From positions 1 through 64,000 of the forward strand of contig NZ_QYBC01000009.1 in the NCBI RefSeq assembly GCF_004137085.1: DNA of 64,000 nucleotides, written 5' to 3'. The DNA comes from Lichenibacterium ramalinae (GTDB taxonomy: Bacteria > Pseudomonadota > Alphaproteobacteria > Rhizobiales > Beijerinckiaceae). Positions 27,466 to 35,596 of the stretch are shown piece by piece. How positions within the stretch are numbered: position 1 is the first letter of the stretch; each line of letters starts with the position of its first letter. Below the pieces are notes generated by a model. It ran no database searches. It had not been told where the DNA came from and was given only the letters and a program-made list of their open reading frames with translations. The translations under genes and the position numbers were made by a program.

Positions 27466-28560
27466 GTGACCCAAGCCAGCCCATCCCTGGACCGCTCCCG
27501 TGCCGGCGCGGTCGGTTCCGGCTTCGACATCGGCCGGGTGCTGCTCGAAGGCCGCGCCTATTTCGCCCTGGTCGCCATCGTGGCGGTGTTCTCGGCGCTG
27601 TCGCCCTACTACCTGTCGGTGTCGAACTTCCTGACCATGTCGTCGCATGTGGCGCTGTTCGGCATCCTGGCCATCGGCATGCTGCTCGTCATCCTCAACG
27701 GCGGGATCGACCTGTCGGTCGGCTCGACGCTGGGCCTGTCGGGCGTGATCGCCGGTGCCCTGATGCAGGGCGTGCCCTTCGGGCCGCTCGGGGTCGTGGC
27801 CTACCCGCCGGTCTGGGCGGTGGCGGTGCTGTGCTGCGGGCTCGGCGCCGCCATCGGCCTCGTCAACGGCGTCCTGGTGGCGCGCTTCAAGGTTCCGGCC
27901 TTCGTGGCGACGCTCGGCGTCATGTACATGGTCCGCGGTGTGGCGCTGCTGATGACCAACGGCCTGACCTACAACAACCTCGGCGGCCAGCCCGCGCTCG
28001 GCAACACCGGCTTCGATTGGCTCGGCTTCAACCGCATCGCTGGCGTGCCGATCGGCATCGTCGTCATGGTGGTGATCGCCGTGATCGGCAGCGTGGTGCT
28101 GACCCGCACGCCCTTCGGCCGCTGGCTCTACGCGTCGGGCGGCAACGAGCGCGCCGCCGAGCTGTCGGGCGTGCCCGTGAAGGCGGTGCAGGTTTCCGTC
28201 TACATGATGTCGGGCGTCTGCGCCGCGGTGGCGGGGCTGATCCTGTCCTCGCAGCTCACCTCGGCGGGCCCGACCGCCGGCACGACCTACGAGCTGACCG
28301 CGATCGCGGCCGTGGTGATCGGCGGCGCCGCGCTGACGGGCGGGCGCGGCACGGTCCGCGGCACGCTGCTCGGCGCCTTCGTGATCGGCTTCCTGTCCGA
28401 CGGCCTCGTCATCATCGGGATCTCGTCCTACTGGCAGACGGTGTTCACCGGCGCCGTGATCGTGCTTGCCGTGCTGCTCAACGCCGTCCAGTACCGAGGC
28501 CGCGCCAAGCGCCCCGCCACGGCGGCCGGCCCAACCCCATCCCCGCGTCCCGCGGCGTGA
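27466..28560 (+). CDS. Ribose-type ABC transporter permease
   Basis: A 364-residue inner-membrane permease of the RbsC/BPD_transp_2 family with about ten helices between residues 30 and 345. Conserved blocks are LVILNGGIDLSVGSTLGLSGV and the cytoplasmic coupling loop YASGGNERAAELSGVPV. The start is a GTG at 27466 with GGGAGGA upstream, 26 bp after the ATPase stop. The C-terminal 20 residues are Pro/Ala-rich. It pairs with the ATPase and the binding protein. Confidence 0.92.
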   Translation: MTQASPSLDRSRAGAVGSGFDIGRVLLEGRAYFALVAIVAVFSALSPYYLSVSNFLTMSSHVALFGILAIGMLLVILNGGIDLSVGSTLGLSGVIAGALMQGVPFGPLGVVAYPPVWAVAVLCCGLGAAIGLVNGVLVARFKVPAFVATLGVMYMVRGVALLMTNGLTYNNLGGQPALGNTGFDWLGFNRIAGVPIGIVVMVVIAVIGSVVLTRTPFGRWLYASGGNERAAELSGVPVKAVQVSVYMMSGVCAAVAGLILSSQLTSAGPTAGTTYELTAIAAVVIGGAALTGGRGTVRGTLLGAFVIGFLSDGLVIIGISSYWQTVFTGAVIVLAVLLNAVQYRGRAKRPATAAGPTPSPRPAA

Positions 28561-28564
28561 GCTT

Positions 28565-28589
28565 CCGCCGGCCGAAGCACGGCCGGCGG
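28565..28589 (+). repeat. Perfect GC hairpin between permease and binding-protein genes
   Basis: CCGCCGGCCG - AAGCA - CGGCCGGCGG gives a perfect 10-bp stem with a 5-base loop, starting 4 bp after the permease stop and 30 bp before the binding-protein start. With no T-run it probably tunes mRNA stability or relative expression of the binding protein rather than ending the transcript. Confidence 0.65.
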
Positions 28590-28619
28590 TCGGATACCAA
28601 GAAACCCAGGGAGACACCC

Positions 28620-29579
28620 ATGTCTATCAAGGCGAAGCTTCTGGCCGTCACGGCCCTCGCGGCGCTGGCCGCGCCCGCGCTGACCGCCACGGCGGCTCAG
28701 GCCGCCGGTGGCCTGATGACCATCATCGTCAACGACCCCTCGAACCCCTACTGGCTGACCGAGGGCAACGTCGCCGCCGCCGAGGCCAAGAAGCTCGGCT
28801 ACGAGGCCAACGTCGGCGCCTCGAAGGGCGACACCAACACCGAAAGCAACCTGATCGACACGGCCATCACCAACAAGTCGGTGGCCATCATCCTCGATCC
28901 CGCCAACGCGTCGGGTTCCGTCGGCGCCGTCAAGAAGGCCATCGCGGCCGGGATACCGGTGATCCTCGTCAACGCCGAGATCAACCAGGAAGGCCTCGCC
29001 AAGGCGCAGCTCGTGTCCAACAACGCGCAGGGAGCCGCATTGGGCGCGCAGCAGTGGGTGAAGGATGTCGGCCAGAAGGGCGACTACGTGGAGCTGCTCG
29101 GCGCCCCGTCGGACAACAATGCCGCCACCCGCTCCAACGGCTACGACACCGTGCTCAGCCAGTACGACAACCTGAAGCGGGTCGGCCAGCAGGTCGGCAA
29201 CTGGGACCGCACCCAGGGCCACGACAAGATGCAGAACCTGCTGCAGGCCCATCCCGGCATCATCGGGGTGATCTCCGGCAACGACGAGATGGCGCTCGGC
29301 GCCATCGCGGCGCTGAGGGAGGCGGGCAAGCTGTCCTCCGTGAAGGTCGGCGGCTTCGACGGTTCGCCGGACGCCGTGTCGGCCATCAAGGCCGGCGACC
29401 TACAGTATACCGTGCTTCAGCCGGTGGCCAGCTTCGCCGCCAAGGCGGTGGACGAGGCCGACAGCTTCATCAAGACGGGGAAGACGGGCGCCGCGCAGGA
29501 GAAGCAGCTGTTCGATTGCGTGCTCATCACCAAGGCCAACGCCGACAAGATGACGGCGCCCTTCACGCTGACGAAGTAA
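28620..29579 (+). CDS. Ribose-type ABC transporter periplasmic binding protein
   Basis: A 319-residue binding protein of the RbsB-like Peripla_BP_4 family with a clear Sec signal peptide (MSIKAKLL...TAAQA, cleavage near residue 28). The mature protein begins GGLMTIIVNDPSNPYW and has the usual GYEANVGASKGDTNTE, VISGNDEMALGA and VGGFDGSPDAV blocks. The start has GGGAG upstream. Its place after eryA-eryB and the transporter makes erythritol the likely ligand. A weak hairpin follows the stop. Confidence 0.92.
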   Translation: MSIKAKLLAVTALAALAAPALTATAAQAAGGLMTIIVNDPSNPYWLTEGNVAAAEAKKLGYEANVGASKGDTNTESNLIDTAITNKSVAIILDPANASGSVGAVKKAIAAGIPVILVNAEINQEGLAKAQLVSNNAQGAALGAQQWVKDVGQKGDYVELLGAPSDNNAATRSNGYDTVLSQYDNLKRVGQQVGNWDRTQGHDKMQNLLQAHPGIIGVISGNDEMALGAIAALREAGKLSSVKVGGFDGSPDAVSAIKAGDLQYTVLQPVASFAAKAVDEADSFIKTGKTGAAQEKQLFDCVLITKANADKMTAPFTLTK

Positions 29580-29594
29580 GGCCAAGGTCGGGGT

Positions 29595-29613
29595 CGGCCG
29601 CGACATGCGGCCG
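29595..29613 (+). terminator. Short hairpin after the binding-protein gene
   Basis: CGGCCGC - GACAT - GCGGCCG, a perfect 7-bp stem with a 5-base loop, 15 bp after the stop. No T-run, so it is a weak terminator candidate or a processing signal; the following kinase gene starts only 26 bp later. Confidence 0.35.
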
Positions 29614-29639
29614 GCTGCGACGTCGAGGTGGGTGACACG

Positions 29640-31127
29640 ATGCTGCTGGGACTCGATTGCGGCTCGACGGCCGTCAAGGCCGTGCTGTTCGACGCCGACG
29701 GCCGCACGCTCGCGACCGGCGCCCGCCGGACCGAGCCCCGCCAGCCCGGGCCGAACCGCGTCGAACACGACATGGACCGTCTCTGGGACCTCGCCGCGGA
29801 GGCGATCCGCGACGCGCTGGCGGCCGCGCCGGCCGGCAGCAGGGTCGAGGCGATCGGCGTCACCGGCCACGGCGACGGTCTCTACCTCCTCGACCGCGGC
29901 GGCCGTCCACTCGGTCCCGGCATCCAGTCGGTCGACAGCCGCGCCCATGCCGTCACGGCCGGCTGGGCCGCCTCCGGCCTGCTCGACCGCGTCGCCGCCA
30001 TCACGGCGCAGCGCCCCTATCCCTACGCGGCCTCGGCCCTGCTCGCCTGGATGGCGCAGCACGAACCCGAGCGCTTCGCCGCCATCGGCCATGTGCTGTT
30101 CTGCAAGGACTGGCTGCGCTTCCGGCTCACCGGTGTTCTCGCGGCGGACCCGACCGATGCCAGCACGGCCTTCACGGAGGCCCGCAGCCAGACCTATTCC
30201 GACGACCTGCTGGCATCGATGGGCCTCGACGCGCTGCGCCCGGCGCTGCCCCCCATCCGGCCGAGTAGCGGCGTGATCGGAACGGTCTCGGCGGCGGCCG
30301 CGGCCGCGACGGGCCTCCGCGAAGGCACGCCGGTGGCGGGCGGCATGCACGACGTCACGGCGAGCGCGGTCGGGCTCGGCATCCTCGACGCCGGCGCCCT
30401 GGCGATCACGGCCGGGACGTTCAGCATCAACGAGACCCTGTCCGACCACCTCGCCCCGGATCCGCGCTGGACCGCGCGGGCCGGGCTGCGGCCGGGGCAG
30501 TGGATGAACATGTCGATCTCGCCCGCGTCGTCCAACACGGTCGACTGGTTCCTGCGGCAAAGCTACGGCGCCGAGGCGGCGCTCGCGGCGCGGGGCGGGC
30601 CGTCGCTGTGGGACGCCGTCGAGGCCGACCTCGCCGCGCCGGCGGCCGATGGTGCGCCGCTGTTCCATCCCTTCCTCTACGGCTCGCCCTATGACGTGCC
30701 GGCCAGCGCGGCCTTCCTCGGCCTGCGCTCCTGGCATGGCCGCGCCGACATGCTGCGGGCCGTGGTGGAGGGCGTGGTCTTCAACCACCGCCATCACTGC
30801 GACGCCCTGCGCTCGGCCTTTCCCGCCGACCGCGCCCGCATCACGGGCGGCGGCACGTCGCGCGAGCGACCGGCACGGCTCTTCGCCGACGCGCTCGGCC
30901 TGCCGGTCGAAGTTCCCGAGGCCACCGAGGTGGGGGCGCTCGGCGCCGCCCTGGTGGCGGCGGTCGGCGTCGGGCTCCACGGCTCGCTCGACGATGCCGT
31001 CCGTCGGGCCTGCCGGGTGACGGCCCGGTACCTGCCCGATGCCGAGCGGCACGCGGCGCTGACGCGGCGCTTCGAGCGCTACCTGGCGCTGGCCGACGCC
31101 TTGCGGCCCCATTGGTCGGACGGCTGA
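29640..31127 (+). CDS. Second FGGY-family carbohydrate kinase
   Basis: A 495-residue FGGY kinase clearly distinct from EryA. The N-terminal loop is LLGLDCGSTAVKAVLFD (2-18), with VTGHGDGLYLLD, GGMHDVTASAVGLGI and RITGGGTSRERPARLFADAL. The start at the ATG at 29640 has GAGGTGG about 8 bases upstream; a GTG at 29628 is in frame. It lies 60 bp after the binding-protein gene and 101 bp before the second GlpD-like gene. The substrate is unknown: ribulo- or xylulokinase-like family members exist, but context favours another polyol or ketose brought in by the same transporter. Confidence 0.88.
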   Translation: MLLGLDCGSTAVKAVLFDADGRTLATGARRTEPRQPGPNRVEHDMDRLWDLAAEAIRDALAAAPAGSRVEAIGVTGHGDGLYLLDRGGRPLGPGIQSVDSRAHAVTAGWAASGLLDRVAAITAQRPYPYAASALLAWMAQHEPERFAAIGHVLFCKDWLRFRLTGVLAADPTDASTAFTEARSQTYSDDLLASMGLDALRPALPPIRPSSGVIGTVSAAAAAATGLREGTPVAGGMHDVTASAVGLGILDAGALAITAGTFSINETLSDHLAPDPRWTARAGLRPGQWMNMSISPASSNTVDWFLRQSYGAEAALAARGGPSLWDAVEADLAAPAADGAPLFHPFLYGSPYDVPASAAFLGLRSWHGRADMLRAVVEGVVFNHRHHCDALRSAFPADRARITGGGTSRERPARLFADALGLPVEVPEATEVGALGAALVAAVGVGLHGSLDDAVRRACRVTARYLPDAERHAALTRRFERYLALADALRPHWSDG

Positions 31128-31228
31128 ACGACCCGCATGCTTCGCCGCGACGCCGGCCCGGATCCCGCCAGGGCGGCGGGCTCTGACCTCTCCGCCTTTC
31201 GCACCGTTTCACTGTCGAGGCCGACGCC

Positions 31229-32977
31229 ATGACGACCCAGACCTCGCAGGCCCGCCGCGCCGGCGCCCTGCAACGTTTCGAGGCCGACCCGAACGTGCCG
31301 GTTCTCATCGTCGGCGGCGGCATCAACGGCGCCGGCACGTTCCGCGATCTGGCGCTGCAGGGCGTGGACTGCCTCATCGTCGACAAAGGCGACTGGTGCT
31401 CCGGCACCAGCGCGGCGCCGTCCCGTCTGATCCACGGCGGGCTCAAATATCTCGAGACCGGCGAGTTTCGCCTCGTCGCGGAATCGGCGCGCGAGCGCAA
31501 CCTCCTGCTGGGCAACGCTCCGCACCTGGTGAAGCCCCTGCCGACCGTCGTGCCGATCCATTCGGTCTTCGGCGGCATCGGCCCTTCGGTGGCGCGCTTC
31601 TTCGGCCGGAAGGCCAAGCTGGCCGATCGCGGCTTGCTGATCGTGGAAGTCGGGATGGCGCTCTACGATTGGCTGGGCCGCCATCGTCGCAGCATGCCGC
31701 GCCATCGGATCTCGCTCCGCGGCGCCACCCGGCGGCGCTTTCCCGCCATGGCGCCGACCCTCGCGACCGCGACCTACCACGATGCCCGCGTCACCCAGGC
31801 CGAGCGCCTGTGCTACGAACTCATCGCCGATGGCGAAGCCGCCCATCCGGGGGCACGGTCGCTGAACCACGTGGCGGTGACGGGGGCGGCGGACGGCCGC
31901 GTGACCTTGACCGACCGGCTGACCGGCCGGCCCGTCACCGTCGTTCCCAGAATCGTCGTCAATGCCGCCGGCCCCTGGATCGACCGGGTCATGGGTTCGG
32001 TCGGGCTGAACAAGCGCTACATGGGTGGCACCAAAGGCTCCCACCTCGTCGTGGACGACCCCGATCTCGTGCGGGCTCTCGACGGCCACATGATCTACTT
32101 CGGCTCCGCGGATGGCCGCATCTGCTTGGTCTATCCGTTCTTCGGCCGCGCGCTGATCGGCTCGACCGATATCAAGGCGGACGAGCCCGACACGGTCGCC
32201 TGCACGGATGCCGAGACCGACTACATGCTGGCCATGGTCGGCGAGGTCTTCCCCGGCCTCGATCTTTCGCGCGACAAGATCGTCTACCGCTATGCCGGGA
32301 TCCGGCCGCTCCCGGCCGCCGACGTCGACGACCCCGGCGAGATCAGCCGCGATCATTCGATCGGCCGCGACCGGCTTCCCGGAAGCGCCGTGCCCATGCT
32401 GTCGCTCGTCGGCGGCAAGTGGACCACCTTCCGCGCCTTCGCGGCACAGGTGACCGACGAGGTCCTGGCCGAACTCGGCCAGGCGCGGCGCGTTTCGACC
32501 GAGGCGGTGCCGATCGGCGGCGGGCGCGACTTTCCCACCGCCCCAGCCGACCGGGCCGCCTGGATCGAGCGCGTCGCCCGGCAGCAGGCGATCGATCCGC
32601 TGCGGGCGGACGTGCTGCTCGACCGCTACGGCAGCGGCGCGGAAGCGCTGCTGACGTCGCGGGTTTTACCGGACCCGCCGCTCGCCAGCCTCCCGGACTA
32701 CGGCCGGGCGGAGGTGAGCGCCGTGATCCGACACGAGCAGGTCGTCGATCTCGAGGACCTGCTGTTCCGACGCCTGCCGGTCGCGGTCTCGGGCCGTCTG
32801 ACGCAGGCGGTCGTGGTGGAGGTGGCCGGGATCGCCGCCGAAACGTTGGGGTGGAGCGATGCGGAACGCGATCGTCAGATCGGCCAGCTCGAAGCGCGAG
32901 CGGAGCGGAGCCATGGCGTGTCTCTCGGCGGAACCCCGCTTCCAGACCTCGCGACGCCCCCCGTCCCCGTGCCGTGA
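31229..32977 (+). CDS. Second GlpD-like FAD-dependent polyol-phosphate dehydrogenase
   Basis: A 582-residue member of the glycerol-3-phosphate dehydrogenase family, longer than EryB by about 80 residues. FAD motif PVLIVGGGINGAGTFRD (residues 25-41), then GTSAAPSRLIHGGLKYLETGEFRLV; MGGTKGSHLVVDD and LIGSTDIKADEP are GlpD-type. The C-terminal part (about 440-560) is an all-helical extension as in long GlpD forms. It may be a real glycerol-3-P dehydrogenase or act on the product of the adjacent FGGY kinase; the duplicated kinase-dehydrogenase pairing favours the latter. Confidence 0.87.
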   Translation: MTTQTSQARRAGALQRFEADPNVPVLIVGGGINGAGTFRDLALQGVDCLIVDKGDWCSGTSAAPSRLIHGGLKYLETGEFRLVAESARERNLLLGNAPHLVKPLPTVVPIHSVFGGIGPSVARFFGRKAKLADRGLLIVEVGMALYDWLGRHRRSMPRHRISLRGATRRRFPAMAPTLATATYHDARVTQAERLCYELIADGEAAHPGARSLNHVAVTGAADGRVTLTDRLTGRPVTVVPRIVVNAAGPWIDRVMGSVGLNKRYMGGTKGSHLVVDDPDLVRALDGHMIYFGSADGRICLVYPFFGRALIGSTDIKADEPDTVACTDAETDYMLAMVGEVFPGLDLSRDKIVYRYAGIRPLPAADVDDPGEISRDHSIGRDRLPGSAVPMLSLVGGKWTTFRAFAAQVTDEVLAELGQARRVSTEAVPIGGGRDFPTAPADRAAWIERVARQQAIDPLRADVLLDRYGSGAEALLTSRVLPDPPLASLPDYGRAEVSAVIRHEQVVDLEDLLFRRLPVAVSGRLTQAVVVEVAGIAAETLGWSDAERDRQIGQLEARAERSHGVSLGGTPLPDLATPPVPVP

Positions 32978-33061
32978 GATGGAACCGATCCCCACGCTGT
33001 CCGGCGTGAAGGCGGTCCTCACCGTGACCCTCTACGGCCTGCGGGCCGCCGCCCCCGCGTG

Positions 33062-34153
33062 ATGTCCGCCGCGCAGCCCCGTGCGGGCCCGGCCGCCGCC
33101 GGGCCCTCGCCCGGCGAGGCCGCCGAACTCCTGTCCACGCCGCCGCCCCGCGTCGACACGGCGCTCGCCGAGGCGGCACTGCTGCGCCATTACGGGCTCG
33201 TCGGCCGCGCCAGCATCCTCGCCGCGGAGCGCGACCGGAACTTCATGGTGACGCTCGCCGACGGCACGCGCCGGGTGTTCAAGGTCTACAACGCGGCGGA
33301 AGACGCGGCGGCGCGCGAGTTCCAGAACGGCGTCCTGCTCCACATGGAGCGGGTGGGCGTCGCCTGCGCGGTGCCGCGCCTCGTCCCGACGCGCGAGGGC
33401 GCGGTGGACTGCGGGGTCGCGGTCGGCGGGCACGACTACCGCGCCATCCTGATCAGCGTCGTCCCGGGCGAGGCGCGAGACCTCAGCGGCGCGAGTCCGT
33501 CGCTGCGGCGCGACCTCGGCCGGGTGGCGGCCGAAGTCGGGACTGCCCTCGCGGGCTACGACCACCCGGCGGCGCGGCGCGTGCTGCTGTGGGACCCGAT
33601 GCAGCTCGGCCGGCTCGCCGGCGTGGTGGAGCTGATCCCGGACCCGGCGCAGCGCCGCTGGCTCGCCGGCGTGGTCGAGCGCTTCGTCGCCGAGGTGAGG
33701 CCGCGGGCCCTCGCCCTGCCGGCGCAGGTCATCCACAACGACATGAGCGGCAGCAACGTCCTCGTCGACGGCGACCGCGTCAGCGGCGTCATCGATTTCG
33801 GCGACATGGTGCTGGCGCCGCGGGTCAACGAAATCGCGATCGCGTCGAACTACGCCGTCGCGGCCGACCGCGACCCCCTGGCCGCCATCGCCGACGTGGT
33901 CGAGGGCTACGAGGCGGTGCGGGCCCTCGCGGAGGCGGAGGTGGCCCTGCTCTACGACCTCGTGCTGGCCCGCCTCGCCGTGCGGGTGCTGATGTACCGC
34001 TGGCGGGCGGAGCTGTTCCCGGAGAACCGGGACTACATCCTGCGCAACGGCGCCACGGGCGCGCGGCTGGCGGAGGCCTTCGCCGGCCTCGCACCCGGCG
34101 CCGGACGCGACGCGCTGCTGAAGCGATGGACCTCGGGGAGGCGGATGCCATGA
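33062..34153 (+). CDS. APH-family small-molecule kinase (hydroxylysine-kinase-like)
   Basis: A 363-residue kinase of the aminoglycoside phosphotransferase/choline kinase fold. The nucleotide-binding lobe contains RVFKVYNAAED; the catalytic loop is HNDMSGSNVLVDGD with D as base and N as metal ligand, followed by GVIDFGDM carrying the metal-binding Asp. The family includes mammalian hydroxylysine kinase (HYKK). Its stop overlaps the start of the class-III PLP enzyme (ATGA), and kinase plus phospho-lyase is exactly the HYKK/PHYKPL pairing. A GTG at 33059 abuts the ATG at 33062; neither has a clear ribosome site. The substrate is inferred, not proven. Confidence 0.8.
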   Translation: MSAAQPRAGPAAAGPSPGEAAELLSTPPPRVDTALAEAALLRHYGLVGRASILAAERDRNFMVTLADGTRRVFKVYNAAEDAAAREFQNGVLLHMERVGVACAVPRLVPTREGAVDCGVAVGGHDYRAILISVVPGEARDLSGASPSLRRDLGRVAAEVGTALAGYDHPAARRVLLWDPMQLGRLAGVVELIPDPAQRRWLAGVVERFVAEVRPRALALPAQVIHNDMSGSNVLVDGDRVSGVIDFGDMVLAPRVNEIAIASNYAVAADRDPLAAIADVVEGYEAVRALAEAEVALLYDLVLARLAVRVLMYRWRAELFPENRDYILRNGATGARLAEAFAGLAPGAGRDALLKRWTSGRRMP

Positions 34154-35451
34154 CGGCCGACGACATGACCGCGGCACTGGTCGAGCGGCGCCGCCGCCTG
34201 CTCGGCCCGGCCTACCGCCTGCTCTACGATGCGCCGCTCCATCCCGTGCGCGGCGAGGGCGTGTGGCTCGTCGAGGCGGACGGGCGCCGGGTGCTCGACT
34301 GCTACAACAACGTGCCCTCGGTCGGCCATTGCCACCCGCGCGTCGTCGAAGCGCTGAGCCGGCAGGCCGCGATCCTCAACACCCACACGCGCTACCTGCA
34401 CGACACCGTGCTCGACTATGCCGAGCGCCTGCTGGCCACGGTGCCGGCCGAGATCGGCAACGTCATGTTCACCTGCACGGGCAGCGAGGCCAACGACCTC
34501 GCCGTGCGGGTGGCCCGCAGCGTCACGGGCCACGCGGGCTTCATCGTCACCGCCAACGCCTATCACGGCGTCACCGCCACGGTGGCGGAGATGTCGCCCT
34601 CGCTCGGCACCGCCGTGAAACCGGGCGACTACGTCCGCACCGTGCCGGTGCCCGACGTCTACCGCGACGGCCCGGAGGGTGCCGCGGCGGCCTTCACGCG
34701 CGCCGTCGAGGCGGCCATCGCCAGCCTCGCCGAGGCCGGGATGCGGCCGGCGGCCCTGCTGTTCGACACCGTCTTCGCCAGCGACGGCGTCGCCGTCGAT
34801 CCCCCGGGCTTCGTGGCGGGCGCCATCGCGGCGGTGCGGGCCGCCGGCGGGCTCTACATCGCCGACGAGGTCCAGGCGGGCCTCGCCCGCACGGGTTCGC
34901 ACATGTGGGGCTTCGAGCGGCACGGCGTGGTGCCGGACCTCGTGACGCTGGGCAAGCCGATGGGCGACGGCCACCCCGTGGCGGCCCTGCTGGCGCGCCC
35001 CGAGCACCTGGCCGAGTTCGGCGCGCGCTCGCGCTACTTCAACACCTTCGGCGGCAACCCGGTCTCGGCCGCGGTGGGACTCGCGGTGCTCGACGTGATC
35101 CGCGACGAGAACCTGATGGACAATGCGGCCTCCACGGGCCGGCGGCTCCATCTCGGCATGGCGAGGCTCGCCGAGCGCTTCCCGGTGATCGGCCACGTCC
35201 GCTCCGCCGGCCTCTACATGGGCGTGGAGATCGTGACGGACGCGGTGTCGAGGAGGCCGTCCGGGGCCCTCGCGGCGCGCCTCGTCAACGGCCTGCGGAC
35301 CCAAGGCGTGCTCGTCGGAGTCTCGGGCCCGGCGGCCAATGTCATCAAGGTGAGGCCGCCCCTGCCGTTCGGCGCCGCCGAGGTGGAGATCGTCCTCGAC
35401 CGGACCGCAAGGGTGCTGGGCGACCTCGAAGCGCAGGGGGCCCTCACGTGA
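34150..35451 (+). CDS. Class-III PLP enzyme, phospho-lyase-like (PHYKPL/ETNPPL group)
   Basis: A 433-residue class-III aminotransferase-fold protein. The PLP-binding lysine is K269 (VTLGKPMGDGHP) and the Asp partner lies in YIADEVQAG. The N-terminal block NNVPSVGHCHPRVVEAL, followed by LNTHTRYLHD and FTCTGSEANDLAVRVAR, matches ethanolamine-phosphate and 5-phosphohydroxylysine phospho-lyases (AGXT2L1/2) better than ordinary aminotransferases. These release ammonia and phosphate to give an aldehyde. Translational coupling to the upstream kinase supports that reading. An omega-aminotransferase is the alternative. Confidence 0.8.
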   Translation: MTADDMTAALVERRRRLLGPAYRLLYDAPLHPVRGEGVWLVEADGRRVLDCYNNVPSVGHCHPRVVEALSRQAAILNTHTRYLHDTVLDYAERLLATVPAEIGNVMFTCTGSEANDLAVRVARSVTGHAGFIVTANAYHGVTATVAEMSPSLGTAVKPGDYVRTVPVPDVYRDGPEGAAAAFTRAVEAAIASLAEAGMRPAALLFDTVFASDGVAVDPPGFVAGAIAAVRAAGGLYIADEVQAGLARTGSHMWGFERHGVVPDLVTLGKPMGDGHPVAALLARPEHLAEFGARSRYFNTFGGNPVSAAVGLAVLDVIRDENLMDNAASTGRRLHLGMARLAERFPVIGHVRSAGLYMGVEIVTDAVSRRPSGALAARLVNGLRTQGVLVGVSGPAANVIKVRPPLPFGAAEVEIVLDRTARVLGDLEAQGALT

Positions 35452-35596
35452 TGGCGGGCGTTCCGGCGCAGCCTGTGGGACGGCAGCGAGGTTCGAGCCG
35501 GCGTCGGCCGACGTGACGACGTTTCCGTGAAGGCTTGTCGGTTGGCGGCGTCCCCCGTCGGAAGGATCGCCGTCGCCGAGACCGGACCGGCCGAGG

